NCBI GenBank assembly: GCA_009702325.1
Contig: WLID01000001.1
Coordinates: forward strand, 372,001 to 436,000
Length of the DNA: 64,000 nt
Direction of reading: 5' to 3'
Source of the DNA: Actinomycetota bacterium
Lineage (GTDB): Bacteria > Actinomycetota > Thermoleophilia > Gaiellales > Gaiellaceae
Part shown: one piece after another, positions 1 through 7,958 of the stretch
How positions within the stretch are numbered: position 1 is the first letter of the stretch
How the letters are laid out: every line of letters begins with the position of its first letter
The notes under the pieces: model-generated
What the model saw: only the letters and a program-made list of their open reading frames with translations
What the model was told of the DNA's origin: nothing
The model's database searches: none
Made by a program: the position numbers and the translations under genes

Positions 1-20
1 AGGGGCCCTTCGGGGCCCCT
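1..20. terminator. GC-rich hairpin with TTCG loop
   Basis: Eight bases (AGGGGCCC) pair perfectly with GGGCCCCT around a TTCG tetraloop. The hairpin lies 20 nt past the stop codon of the minus-strand multicopper oxidase and at the edge of the window, so it could end transcription from either side. No long U-tract is visible on the plus side, and the minus side runs out of the window. Confidence 0.55.
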
Positions 21-40
21 CTCTCGTTAACAGCTCGAAC

Positions 41-1303
41 CTACGGCAGCACGCGGTAGCGCGTGAGCATCCCGGCATGGATGTGATCGTTCACATGGCA
101 GTGGAAGAGCCACGTTCCGACATCGTCGGGAACCATGTCGGCGACAACCATCGTCCCCGGCAGCAGGCTGACGACGTCCATGCGCATGCCGTTCACGACG
201 GCGTCGTTGCCGTGCCAGTGCGGCGTGTGCAGGTCAACCTCGGTGCCCATGCTCATCACGTACCACCGCACGTGATCGCCCTTCTTCATCGTCATCATCG
301 GCTGATTGCCAAACACGTAGCCGTTGATCGAGTGCATCAAGTTCGACTCGCCAAACTCCTCATCCTCGTCGAGGTGCGGAGGGAGCAGGCGAGAGGCAAA
401 CCGGGAGAGGTTCGTCTTCAGGAGCGGGCTCTCGTTCTCGTTCATCACGGCGTACAGAACGAAGAACTCCTTGTTGACGTCCTTTGGGCTCCCGTCGGGT
501 CGGGCATCGCCCTTCCGGGTGATCTCCATCGGGCCGATTAGCCCGGCGTAGGTGTCGGCAACCTCGTCGGTGTGCGAGTGGTACATCCACATCACCGAGC
601 TGCCATCGCCGGGGCCAGGACCCGCACGCTCCGGAACCTTCCAGACGTACGTGTGGCGGCGACCGTGCGCGACGGCGTCGTCGAGCTTCAGCTTGTTGCC
701 CGTGCCGTCGTCGTAGGGCGCCCCTTCGCTTCCCTTCCCGTAGAACACGCCGTGCGGATGAACGCTTGTCGGGAAGGGGCATGCGTTGCGGAAGACGACC
801 TTGATCGTGTCGCCGACCTCGGCGCGGATGATTGGGCCGAGCATTCCGAGGTACGCCTCGTCGGCCGATCGCACGGTGCGCTGGTCGAAAGAACCGTCGG
901 TGTAGCCGCGGTAGAGACACTTCGCGTAGCGGGAGCCGATCCGACCAGGCCCAGACCTCACGTACGTGTCGGCGGTCGCGTCGAACGGTTCGCCGGTGAT
1001 GCCGTTGTGGTGCGTTGGCGTGTAATCCCACACGACCTCATCGGCCGAGATGAAATACGTTCTCGTGATGCCTGTCCCTGCACCATTCGTGCCGGCGACA
1101 GCCTTCCAGTATCTCGCACCTGTTGCGGCGTGACCCATGTTCATCGTGTCGGCTGTCCCGTCGGCGGCCGATGCGATCGATCGAGTCGGCCACACCACAC
1201 CGGCGGTCGTGAACCCGAGCCCCGCCAAGACCAGTACCCCGAGCGCAACGATCGTGCTCGAAATGCCCGCACGGCGTAGCCGGCGGTATGGAAACGCTCG
1301 CAT
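41..1303 (-). CDS. Two-domain multicopper oxidase, exported or membrane-anchored
   Basis: This 420-residue protein has all the copper-ligand motifs of a multicopper oxidase: HPHG near residue 183, MYHSH near 241, HTPHWHG near 362 and HCHVNDHIHAGM at 401-412. In the last motif Cys402, His407 and Met412 would bind the type 1 copper. The length fits a two-cupredoxin-domain enzyme (ceruloplasmin/hephaestin-like architecture) rather than a three-domain laccase. Residues 1-45 hold a basic N-terminus and a hydrophobic stretch, so it is exported or anchored outside the membrane. The ATG is preceded by GAGAGGACG. It is the last gene of a minus-strand run with a membrane protein and a DUF3422 protein. 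Oxidation of Cu(I), Fe(II) or Mn(II) is the family norm; the substrate here is unknown. Confidence 0.88.
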   Translation of the reverse strand: MRAFPYRRLRRAGISSTIVALGVLVLAGLGFTTAGVVWPTRSIASAADGTADTMNMGHAATGARYWKAVAGTNGAGTGITRTYFISADEVVWDYTPTHHNGITGEPFDATADTYVRSGPGRIGSRYAKCLYRGYTDGSFDQRTVRSADEAYLGMLGPIIRAEVGDTIKVVFRNACPFPTSVHPHGVFYGKGSEGAPYDDGTGNKLKLDDAVAHGRRHTYVWKVPERAGPGPGDGSSVMWMYHSHTDEVADTYAGLIGPMEITRKGDARPDGSPKDVNKEFFVLYAVMNENESPLLKTNLSRFASRLLPPHLDEDEEFGESNLMHSINGYVFGNQPMMTMKKGDHVRWYVMSMGTEVDLHTPHWHGNDAVVNGMRMDVVSLLPGTMVVADMVPDDVGTWLFHCHVNDHIHAGMLTRYRVLP

Positions 1304-1361
1304 ACAACGTCCTCTCGTCTAAAGGGAGTAGTGGCGTTGGACGGGAGAACCGTCCAACCAG

Positions 1362-1940
1362 CTAGACCGACGAGAGGTGGGGCGGGCCGCGACTCGACCA
1401 CGTCGACCGAGCGGTCGCCGCACGAGGGGCAGATTCGGTGGAGAGCCAGCTGGAGAGGAAGACATGCGGTGCGCGACGTCGAGGTTGGGCCGGGCGAAGC
1501 AGCCGAGAAACGGCGTCGGCGAGCACGAGGAGCGCCCGCGCGATCAGCAGCGCCGCGAACGCAAACGGAAGCTGAACCACCAGGCCCGCCGCAAACGCTG
1601 GGGCCGAGACGGTTGCGAGGCTGGCATTGCCCGCTGCAAACGCCTCGCAGAACTCGAGCGCGACAAATGCCACTGGTGCCAGCAGCGCAAACGGCATGGC
1701 CCGGATATGCCTTCCGCCGTTGCGCGGCCAACGGCCAAGCGCGCGTGAGGTGAGTGAAAGCGCGAGCGCGGCGGCGACAACTACCGCGGCAGGAAGGACG
1801 TCAGCTCGAAATGCAGCCTCGGTCGCAAACAGCTCGTTTCGCTCAGGCGATCCGAACAGGAGGTTGCCGAGCGCATGGGCAGCCTCAACTCCGAGGAGTG
1901 AGAGCGGGACGGTAAGAACCCACGCCCAGAGGCGACGCAT
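1362..1940 (-). CDS. Small multi-pass membrane protein, unknown function
   Basis: This 192-residue protein is not recognised. It has about four hydrophobic segments (roughly residues 8-28, 46-66, 81-104 and 116-144) and a basic, Ser/Arg/Pro-rich tail. Its ATG shares one base with the TGA of the upstream DUF3422 gene (TGATG on the minus strand), which implies translational coupling. It ends 58 nt before the multicopper oxidase, so the three are probably co-transcribed. A membrane partner of the oxidase is possible, but nothing in the sequence shows it. The last 45 residues are compositionally odd, and the true C-terminus is less certain than the start. Confidence 0.55.
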   Translation of the reverse strand: MRRLWAWVLTVPLSLLGVEAAHALGNLLFGSPERNELFATEAAFRADVLPAAVVVAAALALSLTSRALGRWPRNGGRHIRAMPFALLAPVAFVALEFCEAFAAGNASLATVSAPAFAAGLVVQLPFAFAALLIARALLVLADAVSRLLRPAQPRRRAPHVFLSSWLSTESAPRAATARSTWSSRGPPHLSSV

Positions 1941-3283
1941 CAGTGGGGACTCAAGTCGCGGCGTACGCGTTCAAGCGCCCGCCAAGCGGCGTAGGCGATC
2001 ACGGGAATCGAACCGGCAACAATCCACGGACCTCCGATTCCGAAGTGATGGTCAAGCGGCGCGACAATGAGCTCAACGAGGTTCGCGCCGTAGTAGGCGA
2101 TCGCGGCAACGGAGAGTCCCTCAACCGCCTGCTGGATGCGCAGCGACACATGGCTGCGGCGATCCATAGCTTCAAGCAGCTTCTGGTTCTGCTCTTCGAG
2201 CGTCACGTCGACGCGCGTACGGAGCAGGGTGCTCGCGCGTTCGATCCTGCCCGACACCTCCTCTTGGCGACGGGCGGCTGCGGCCGCGGAGCTCATTGCG
2301 GGAGCCATCCGGCGCGATAGGAACCCACCAATCGTTCGCATGTCACCCACTCGGCGCTCGCGCAGCTCCGAAACGCGCGAGCGAACGATCTGCCAATACG
2401 CCTCGCCTGCTGAGAACCGCACCGCTGCTTCGGCAACCGAATGTTCGACGTCGGCTGCAAGGCGGGTCAGCTCGTCGAGCAGGCGACGTTCGCCCACCGC
2501 CGAATCGGCCGTGCCGAGCGCGTCATGGAGCTCCGCCGTCATGTGGGTGATGTCCTCCAGACGTCGCTCAATCGGGCCGATCTCGGCGAGCGCCTGACGT
2601 GCGGGCGGCAGCGCGAGGAGCGCCATCATCCGGTAGATCTCAATTTCCGCGACCCGCTGAGCAAGCCGGGCGCTCTGCGCGGGCCCCATGCCGGAGTCGA
2701 GGACGAGCCAACGTGTGCGTCCGCCCTGGTCGCCACGGGTGACGAAATCGGTGAAGAGCCAGGCGATTCCGTCGAGGGCGTGGGCGCCGGCGAGCGCGTT
2801 CTGCTCGAACCATGGACGTGCGATGTCACCTGTTACTTCAGGTGGTGCTGGCAACAGGGCGATGTCGGCCGCGGCGATCGTCCGGCCAGGGAGCGACGCG
2901 AGCCACGCGTCGGGAAGCGCCTCGAACGCCGTCGGAAACGACTCAAGCGTGTCGACCGAAACACCGGGCAGCTCCTTTACGAACGTGAACGTGACGAACT
3001 CGCCATGCCGTTCCCATTTCACCCGCAGGTTAGGAAGCTCGATGATCGTGTGCGCCCGACCGTCACCCGTGACAGCGACGCCGTGCTGGGCGGCAAGGCT
3101 CTTGAAGTGCGCGAAGGCCTCGTCGCTTGCGACATCGATCAGTGCGAGACACGAAACGACTGCTGGCGCAGCAACTTGCGCCGGCGGACGCGCGTGCACT
3201 TCCCCGGCAAGCTCTGCGCGGGAAGGGTGGTCGTCGGGAAGCTTGATCGTCGGCATCGTCGGCATCGTCGGCATCGTCGGCAT
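1940..3283 (-). CDS. DUF3422 family protein with C-terminal membrane anchor
   Basis: The 447-residue protein begins its family-like part with a DHPSRAELAGEVHARPP segment near residue 17, which is typical of DUF3422. It continues as a long, mainly helical, charged cytosolic region and ends in two hydrophobic helices (about residues 390-435). The biochemical role of DUF3422 is not established. The start lies in a perfect tandem of four ATG-CCG-ACG units, so any of four ATGs could serve; no clear Shine-Dalgarno separates them. The gene follows the arsenate-reductase-like gene by 33 nt and overlaps the next membrane gene by one base, which suggests a four-gene transcription unit ending with the multicopper oxidase. 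Confidence 0.75.
   Translation of the reverse strand: MPTMPTMPTMPTIKLPDDHPSRAELAGEVHARPPAQVAAPAVVSCLALIDVASDEAFAHFKSLAAQHGVAVTGDGRAHTIIELPNLRVKWERHGEFVTFTFVKELPGVSVDTLESFPTAFEALPDAWLASLPGRTIAAADIALLPAPPEVTGDIARPWFEQNALAGAHALDGIAWLFTDFVTRGDQGGRTRWLVLDSGMGPAQSARLAQRVAEIEIYRMMALLALPPARQALAEIGPIERRLEDITHMTAELHDALGTADSAVGERRLLDELTRLAADVEHSVAEAAVRFSAGEAYWQIVRSRVSELRERRVGDMRTIGGFLSRRMAPAMSSAAAAARRQEEVSGRIERASTLLRTRVDVTLEEQNQKLLEAMDRRSHVSLRIQQAVEGLSVAAIAYYGANLVELIVAPLDHHFGIGGPWIVAGSIPVIAYAAWRALERVRRDLSPH
3248..3283 (-). repeat. Four tandem 9-bp units at the start of the DUF3422 gene
   Basis: The unit ATGCCGACG on the minus strand is repeated four times without change and encodes (Met-Pro-Thr)x4. Each unit carries an in-frame ATG. 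Gain or loss of units keeps the frame, so slippage would change only N-terminal length and the number of start codons. Confidence 0.9.
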
Positions 3284-3316
3284 CGGCGGTGTAGGCGAGA
3301 GCCTACGGTAGCCAGC

Positions 3317-3706
3317 TCAGGCGTCGAGATCGAGCGCAAGCGTGGCGGTGCGCGCGACGATGTCGTCGCGGATCACCCGCACGTCCGGCAGTGCGAGATG
3401 TTTCGGGTCGTTGAGCTGCCAGTTGATGTAGCGCTTCCCGGGAACGACGGGGCATGCGTCGTCACAGGTGGCGACGATCACGTCTGCCCACTCAACGAGC
3501 TCGTCGGTCAAGAGCTGCGGGGTGTGATCGGATGCGTCGATATCCAGCTCGGCGAGCGCCTCGAGCACCACGGGGTGTGGCGAGGCGCCGGGCTTGCTTC
3601 CGGCCGAGAGCGCCTGGTGTCGGCCGTCGACTTCACGACGGAAGAGCCGCTCGGCCATGACCGATCGGCCCGAGTTAGCGACGCAGACAAAGAGGACGTT
3701 TGCCAC
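3317..3706 (-). CDS. Low-molecular-weight phosphatase / arsenate reductase-like protein
   Basis: Starting at GTG 3706 the protein has 129 residues and opens with MANVLFVCVANSGRS. This contains the C-x5-R phosphate loop (CVANSGR) of the LMW protein-tyrosine phosphatase and ArsC superfamily. Further on are an ATCDDACP segment and a DP-containing stretch, as in thioredoxin-coupled ArsC proteins, where extra cysteines form the redox relay. The longer reading frame to 3805 adds 33 residues unlike the family, so the GTG is preferred. No arsR or arsenite pump is nearby. It could reduce arsenate or act as a protein phosphatase; the cysteine pattern slightly favours the former. Confidence 0.78.
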   Translation of the reverse strand: MANVLFVCVANSGRSVMAERLFRREVDGRHQALSAGSKPGASPHPVVLEALAELDIDASDHTPQLLTDELVEWADVIVATCDDACPVVPGKRYINWQLNDPKHLALPDVRVIRDDIVARTATLALDLDA

Positions 3707-3858
3707 GAGCACAGTCTTGCCGATAGGGGAGCCGCGTGCGCAGGTCTCGGCTCGTTCGTCACAGAATTGGCACGCTTTTGCAACATTCGCTCCGACCGGA
3801 TTCAATCCGCGAGCATCCCTGCTTCGACCGACAGCTGCATATCGTGCGACCTGTTTTG

Positions 3859-4242
3859 GTGGAGCGGCTCAACATCTTGCTTGCGGAGGACTACCAAGTT
3901 CTCCGCGAAGTCACTGACGCATTTCTGCGTGCTGCTGGCTTTTCGACCACTGTGGTGAGTTCGTGTGCCAACGCGATCGCGGCGCTTAGTGATCCAGTCC
4001 GGCCGGTCGACGTGATGATCACGGATCTCGTGATGCCCGACGGGAGCGGCTTTGATCTTGCGAACCATGCGACCTTCCTTCGCCCCGATATTCGGGTTGT
4101 GGTCACGTCCGGGTATGCCTCAGCACCGCTCGTGCACCTGCCGCTGATCGAGGCTGGCTACTCGTTCCTCCCGAAGCCGTACGCGAAGGACGAACTGCTC
4201 GCGATCGTGTTCGACGCGCTCGGCGTCGCGCAAGCGGCCTAA
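3859..4242 (+). CDS. Single-domain response regulator (CheY-like receiver)
   Basis: From GTG 3859 this 127-residue protein is only a receiver domain. It has acidic residues Glu10/Asp11, a phospho-acceptor Asp56 in MITDLVMPDGSG, a Thr-Ser pair in VVVTSGYAS and the conserved Lys in LPKPYAK. There is no output domain, so it would signal by protein-protein contact or work in a phosphorelay. No kinase gene is adjacent. The in-frame extension to 3736 overlaps the opposite-strand arsC-like gene and lacks homology, so the internal GTG is chosen; a TTG one codon earlier is an alternative. It is divergent from the arsC-like gene. Confidence 0.82.
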   Translation: MERLNILLAEDYQVLREVTDAFLRAAGFSTTVVSSCANAIAALSDPVRPVDVMITDLVMPDGSGFDLANHATFLRPDIRVVVTSGYASAPLVHLPLIEAGYSFLPKPYAKDELLAIVFDALGVAQAA

Positions 4243-4244
4243 CC

Positions 4245-4580
4245 CTACGGCCCGGGTGGGCCTCCGCCCGCTCCCGCACCGCCACCCTGACCGGCCTTCG
4301 CGGTGATTGCCGTGCCGTGGTAACAGCCGACGGCGTACGGGTATTCGAGGGTCGCAACGTAGTGGTATGTCCGCGTTTGCTTGCCATTCCAGGGCACGGT
4401 GCTTGTCGTGCCGTGGCACGCGTCGAGTGACGTGTTCGTCGGCAGGTTCCCCGCGCTGTCCTTCGTGACGTAGATCCCGTAGCCATCGAGCGCGTAGCCG
4501 ACGAGCGTTGAGCTGTTCTTCGCTGCCTTCGCCAGCAGGCACGGAGGAATGTCGTGATGGTGAGGAGGCCGCCACGCCCA
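4245..4580 (-). pseudogene. YHYH-domain protein, 5'-truncated remnant
   Basis: The minus-strand frame ending at 4245 encodes a segment typical of the C-terminal half of YHYH proteins: HHHDIPPCLL, a VGYALDGYGIYV stretch, a DACHGTT segment, TYHYVAT and YPYAVGCYHG, then a Gly-rich tail. The homology stops near 4565-4580. Farther upstream the frame continues only as Pro/Arg-rich residues antisense to the next gene, so the N-terminal half with signal peptide and start is missing. YHYH proteins are exported; their function is poorly known. It abuts a plus-strand gene that also lacks its 5' part (see findings). Confidence 0.6.
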
Positions 4581-6151
4581 CCCCACCGCACTATGCGCTG
4601 GCAGGGCTTCAGGCTCAGGAGAGCGTCCTGCCCGAGGCCACCTTTGGTGAGCTGAGCTCACTGCTCGGGGACGCATTCGCGGGATTGCGCGAGCTGCTCC
4701 TGGTTCGACGACGTGCGCGCGAAGGAGACGCATCGTTCCACGTGGTGGGGCTCACAGCGTTGGTGGACGTCGATGGACGCGCACGATTCCTGGAACTTGA
4801 GGCCACGCCACTTGTCCGCTGGCGTGTTCCCGACGGTCTCGTTGCGACGATCCTTCAAGCTGGGAACGAGCTTTCTGCGATGACTGCGCCGCCCGCTCAA
4901 CACGGCCCCTTGATGCGGGTCGCACCCGGCCCGGACGGCTCCGGACTCGCGTGGCCACGCCCGGCGGATCGTGTCGTGGGGTGGGAGCAGGGCACGCCGC
5001 GGGCCGCTCCGGGAGTGCAAGCATGGTTTCTCGACGACGATCTTGTCCTTCGTGTTCCCGCCTCGGAGGAGCTGCTCGTTGTCGATGGGAGTGGCCCTTA
5101 TGTCTGGGCCGCACTTACGGAAGGTGTCGACCTCGAGACAATCGGGCAGGAGCTTGCCGAGGCGACGGCCGTGCCGGTCGAGAGGGCGGCCGCTGCACTC
5201 GGAGATCTCGTCGCAGCGTGGATCGAGGCCGGTGTGCTTGCGATAGAAGGTCGCGCGGCGTTGCCTGATCTTGGGGCGCCCTCACGCGCCGTGCGTGAGT
5301 CGACGATCGCGATCGGAGAGGTGAGTCGAAGCTACCGCCTTGGGGCTGCCGCGATCGAGGTTCGGTTTCCAGGAGCGAGTGAAGCGGATTGGGTGGGGCG
5401 AGCTCTCGCAGGGCTTACGAGCCAGGAAACGGACGACCCCGTGGCGATGGTGAACGTCGTGACCGAGTGCGACGGGTACGTGGTTCAGGGCGCGAGAATC
5501 GGTCGACGCCGTTGTGCGTCTGGCTACCAGCTGCCGTCGCGGGCGAGGTCGGCGGTCGTCGCGGCTTGGTCTCGTGCCCACGAGTCGCCAGCCTGGCAGG
5601 CGACCGCGATCACGCTGCCCTCAAGCGACGCGGCATTTGTCGTCGTGGGCTCGGTCGTCGCGCGTGCCGCGTTGGTCGATGCGTGGCTCGACACGGGTGG
5701 AGTCGTCGTCGCCGACGATCTGGTCATTCTCGACAGCCTCGAGAACGTGACGCCGTTGGCGATCGGCTTCGCCGAACGTCCCGCCTACCAGTGGATCGAC
5801 GGGGTGACGCCGGCATTGGGCGGTGACGACGCCCCGCTTGTCGATGAGGAGGGATTTCTCGTCGACTACCGGCTTCTGGAGGAGGCTGCGTACCGTCGTG
5901 TCGCGACGGCCGCGCGTGGCGTCGTGATCCTCGATGGCGTTGAGCCCCCCGCGGAGGTCTCTCGGGGGGTTGTGCTCCGCGCGCTCTTGAAGACTCGTGT
6001 TGCGGGCCGCCGCGGTGTCTCGACGTTCGAGGCGGAGGCGGTACTGCGCTGGTTGAGCGCGAGCGAGCGCTGGCAAGCGAGTGTCGAGGACGCCCCTCAA
6101 ACATGTCGCTTCTTACGCGAAGGTCTCTCACGCTCAAGCCGCGGTAAGTAG
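4508..6151 (+). CDS. ATP-grasp remnant / PqqD-like / HprK-like fusion protein
   Basis: Three parts can be seen. Residues about 30-125 resemble the C-terminal end of a tubulin-tyrosine-ligase-like ATP-grasp domain (FHVVGLTALVDVDGRARFLE). Residues about 175-250 look like a PqqD/peptide-chaperone domain (LVLRVPASEELLVVDGSG, then a winged-helix-like segment). Residues about 265-540 resemble the HPr-kinase-like proteins found beside PqqD domains. The HprK-like part keeps an Asp-Asp motif (VVADDLVIL), but the P-loop position reads GSVVARAAL with no GK[ST]. The only in-frame start before the homology is TTG 4508, which lies inside the opposing YHYH coding sequence, so the gene is probably 5'-truncated. 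It ends 10 nt before the nucleotidyltransferase gene. Domain assignments are by eye; substrate unknown. Confidence 0.55.
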   Translation: MSCSSLPSPAGTEECRDGEEAATPTPPHYALAGLQAQESVLPEATFGELSSLLGDAFAGLRELLLVRRRAREGDASFHVVGLTALVDVDGRARFLELEATPLVRWRVPDGLVATILQAGNELSAMTAPPAQHGPLMRVAPGPDGSGLAWPRPADRVVGWEQGTPRAAPGVQAWFLDDDLVLRVPASEELLVVDGSGPYVWAALTEGVDLETIGQELAEATAVPVERAAAALGDLVAAWIEAGVLAIEGRAALPDLGAPSRAVRESTIAIGEVSRSYRLGAAAIEVRFPGASEADWVGRALAGLTSQETDDPVAMVNVVTECDGYVVQGARIGRRRCASGYQLPSRARSAVVAAWSRAHESPAWQATAITLPSSDAAFVVVGSVVARAALVDAWLDTGGVVVADDLVILDSLENVTPLAIGFAERPAYQWIDGVTPALGGDDAPLVDEEGFLVDYRLLEEAAYRRVATAARGVVILDGVEPPAEVSRGVVLRALLKTRVAGRRGVSTFEAEAVLRWLSASERWQASVEDAPQTCRFLREGLSRSSRGK

Positions 6152-6161
6152 GGTGCCCGCG

Positions 6162-7958
6162 ATGCAAGCGATCGTCCTCGCAGCGGGCTACGGCCGACGC
6201 ATGCGCCCACTTACCGACGACTGTCACAAGGCGCTCCTCCCTGTGGGAGGCACGACGATTCTTGCGCGCATCGTCGATTCGCTCGTCGAGCTCGGCGTCA
6301 CCGACGTCACGGTCGTCACCGGCTATCGCGCGTCAGACGTTACGTCGTACCTCGTGGAGTACTACCCGGCGATGAGATTTCAGTTCATCGAGAACGTGGC
6401 GTATGCAGAGACCAACAACATCGTGTCGCTCGCGCTTGCGCTCGACCAGATGGAGCTCGCCGGCGATGTGCTCCTGATCGAGTGCGACCTGCTCTTCGAG
6501 ACACGCCTGCTGCGGCGTCTTGTGGAGCGGCAAGGAAACGTCGCGCTCGTCGATCACTACCGGTCGGGCATGGATGGCACCGTCGTCTCGGTCATGGGCG
6601 GCTTCGTGACGAACGTCTACCCGCCGCACCTTCAGGACGCGAGTTTCAGCTACGCCGACAAGTTCAAGACCCTCAACATCTATCGCTTCAGCCGAACGTT
6701 CATCGAGAGCACGCTGCGTCCGCTGCTCCACGTGTACGCGCATCAGATCGACGGTTCGAGCTACTACGAGCTTGTGCTTGGGATGCTCGCGAATATCCCG
6801 GCACACCGAATTGCTGCGGAGATCGTCGCGGGTGACACGTGGATCGAGGTCGACGACCCAAACGATCTCGCGGTCGCCCGCTTCCGCTTCGAACCGGAGC
6901 AGCGCGCAGCGACGCTTGACCGGGCGCAGGGAGGCGACTGGGCGCTTGACGTCCAGGACTTCGCGTTCATGCGGAACGTTCACTTCCCAACTGACGGCAT
7001 GATCGCCGCGTTGCGCCACGCGCTCCCGGATCTGCTGAAGCGATACGGATCGACCCAGGTTGTGCTGAACGAAAAGCTCGGGCTGGCCATGGAGCTCACG
7101 CCGGCTCGGCTACAGATTCTCCACGGCGCGACGCAGGGGTTTCCGCTCCTGCGCGACCTGGTTGGTGACGAACCGATCGCGATCCCGACGCCAAGCTTCG
7201 GCGAGTACCCCCGGATGTTCGGGCACGCCACGACCTACGGGGACGACGGCGATGTGTCCGCCATCCTCGATCGACTCGCCGAACGCGCGGCTGCAGAGCG
7301 TTGGGTGACCGTCGTGAACCCGAACAACCCGACGGGAACGACGTTGCCTTCAGCGTCGCTCCATGCGCTGGCAAAGCGTTTCCCGGGCACCCGATTTCTG
7401 GTCGACGAGAGCTTCATCGACTTTTCCGGCGAGACGCCGCTTGCCACGCTGCTTGAGCGTGAGCCACTCACGAATGTGGTTGTTCTTGTGAGCATGAGTA
7501 AGACGCTTGGGGTGCCGGGGCTGCGGCTCGGGTACCTCTATTCGTGCGATCCAGAAGTGGTCGCAGCGATCGGCGCTGCCCTCCCAATTTGGAATATGAG
7601 CGCGATCTCGGAGTACTTCCTTGAGCTGATCCCGAAGTTCCGGCTCGATATCGAGGCGTCGGTCGCGCAGACGATCTCTGACCGAGCCGAGCTGCGCGCC
7701 ATGCTCACGAGCGATCCGGAGATAGACGCGATCTGGCCGAGCGGCGGGAACTTCATGCTCGTCAAGCTGCGTGGAAGCGCGGCGGTCGCACAGGCGACAC
7801 GACAGGCGCTCCTTGTCGCTCATTCGCTTGACGTCAAGAACGTTTCGTCGAAATTCGGAGACGGGCGCGGCTGGCTTCGACTTGGCGTCCGCACCTCAGA
7901 GGAGAACGTCATCTTCGCGGGCTTGTTGCGCGACACGCTGGCGGCGGCCGCCTCGTGA
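6162..7958 (+). CDS. Nucleotidyltransferase-aminotransferase fusion
   Basis: From ATG 6162 the protein has 598 residues in two domains. Residues 1-245 form a sugar-phosphate/choline-phosphate-type nucleotidyltransferase with the signature VLAAGYGRRMRPLT and KALLPVGG, an EEC-like acidic centre (LLIECDLLFE) and a late WIEVDDPNDL motif. Residues about 265-598 form a fold-type I PLP aminotransferase of the HisC/CobD kind, with NPNNPTGT, a DESFIDF aspartate and the Schiff-base Lys447 in SMSKTLGVPGLRLGY. This pairing is known for PntC-type enzymes that make CMP-2-aminoethylphosphonate. No phosphonate mutase lies in the window, so a phosphonate, phosphocholine or sugar role stays open. The next gene overlaps by 4 nt (GTGA). 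Confidence 0.82.
   Translation: MQAIVLAAGYGRRMRPLTDDCHKALLPVGGTTILARIVDSLVELGVTDVTVVTGYRASDVTSYLVEYYPAMRFQFIENVAYAETNNIVSLALALDQMELAGDVLLIECDLLFETRLLRRLVERQGNVALVDHYRSGMDGTVVSVMGGFVTNVYPPHLQDASFSYADKFKTLNIYRFSRTFIESTLRPLLHVYAHQIDGSSYYELVLGMLANIPAHRIAAEIVAGDTWIEVDDPNDLAVARFRFEPEQRAATLDRAQGGDWALDVQDFAFMRNVHFPTDGMIAALRHALPDLLKRYGSTQVVLNEKLGLAMELTPARLQILHGATQGFPLLRDLVGDEPIAIPTPSFGEYPRMFGHATTYGDDGDVSAILDRLAERAAAERWVTVVNPNNPTGTTLPSASLHALAKRFPGTRFLVDESFIDFSGETPLATLLEREPLTNVVVLVSMSKTLGVPGLRLGYLYSCDPEVVAAIGAALPIWNMSAISEYFLELIPKFRLDIEASVAQTISDRAELRAMLTSDPEIDAIWPSGGNFMLVKLRGSAAVAQATRQALLVAHSLDVKNVSSKFGDGRGWLRLGVRTSEENVIFAGLLRDTLAAAAS

Noticed and set aside
2441..3958. Plus-strand open frame of 505 codons opposite the DUF3422 and ArsC-like genes
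   Set aside because: Fully antisense to two genes with recognisable families; it also overlaps the start of the receiver-domain gene in another frame.
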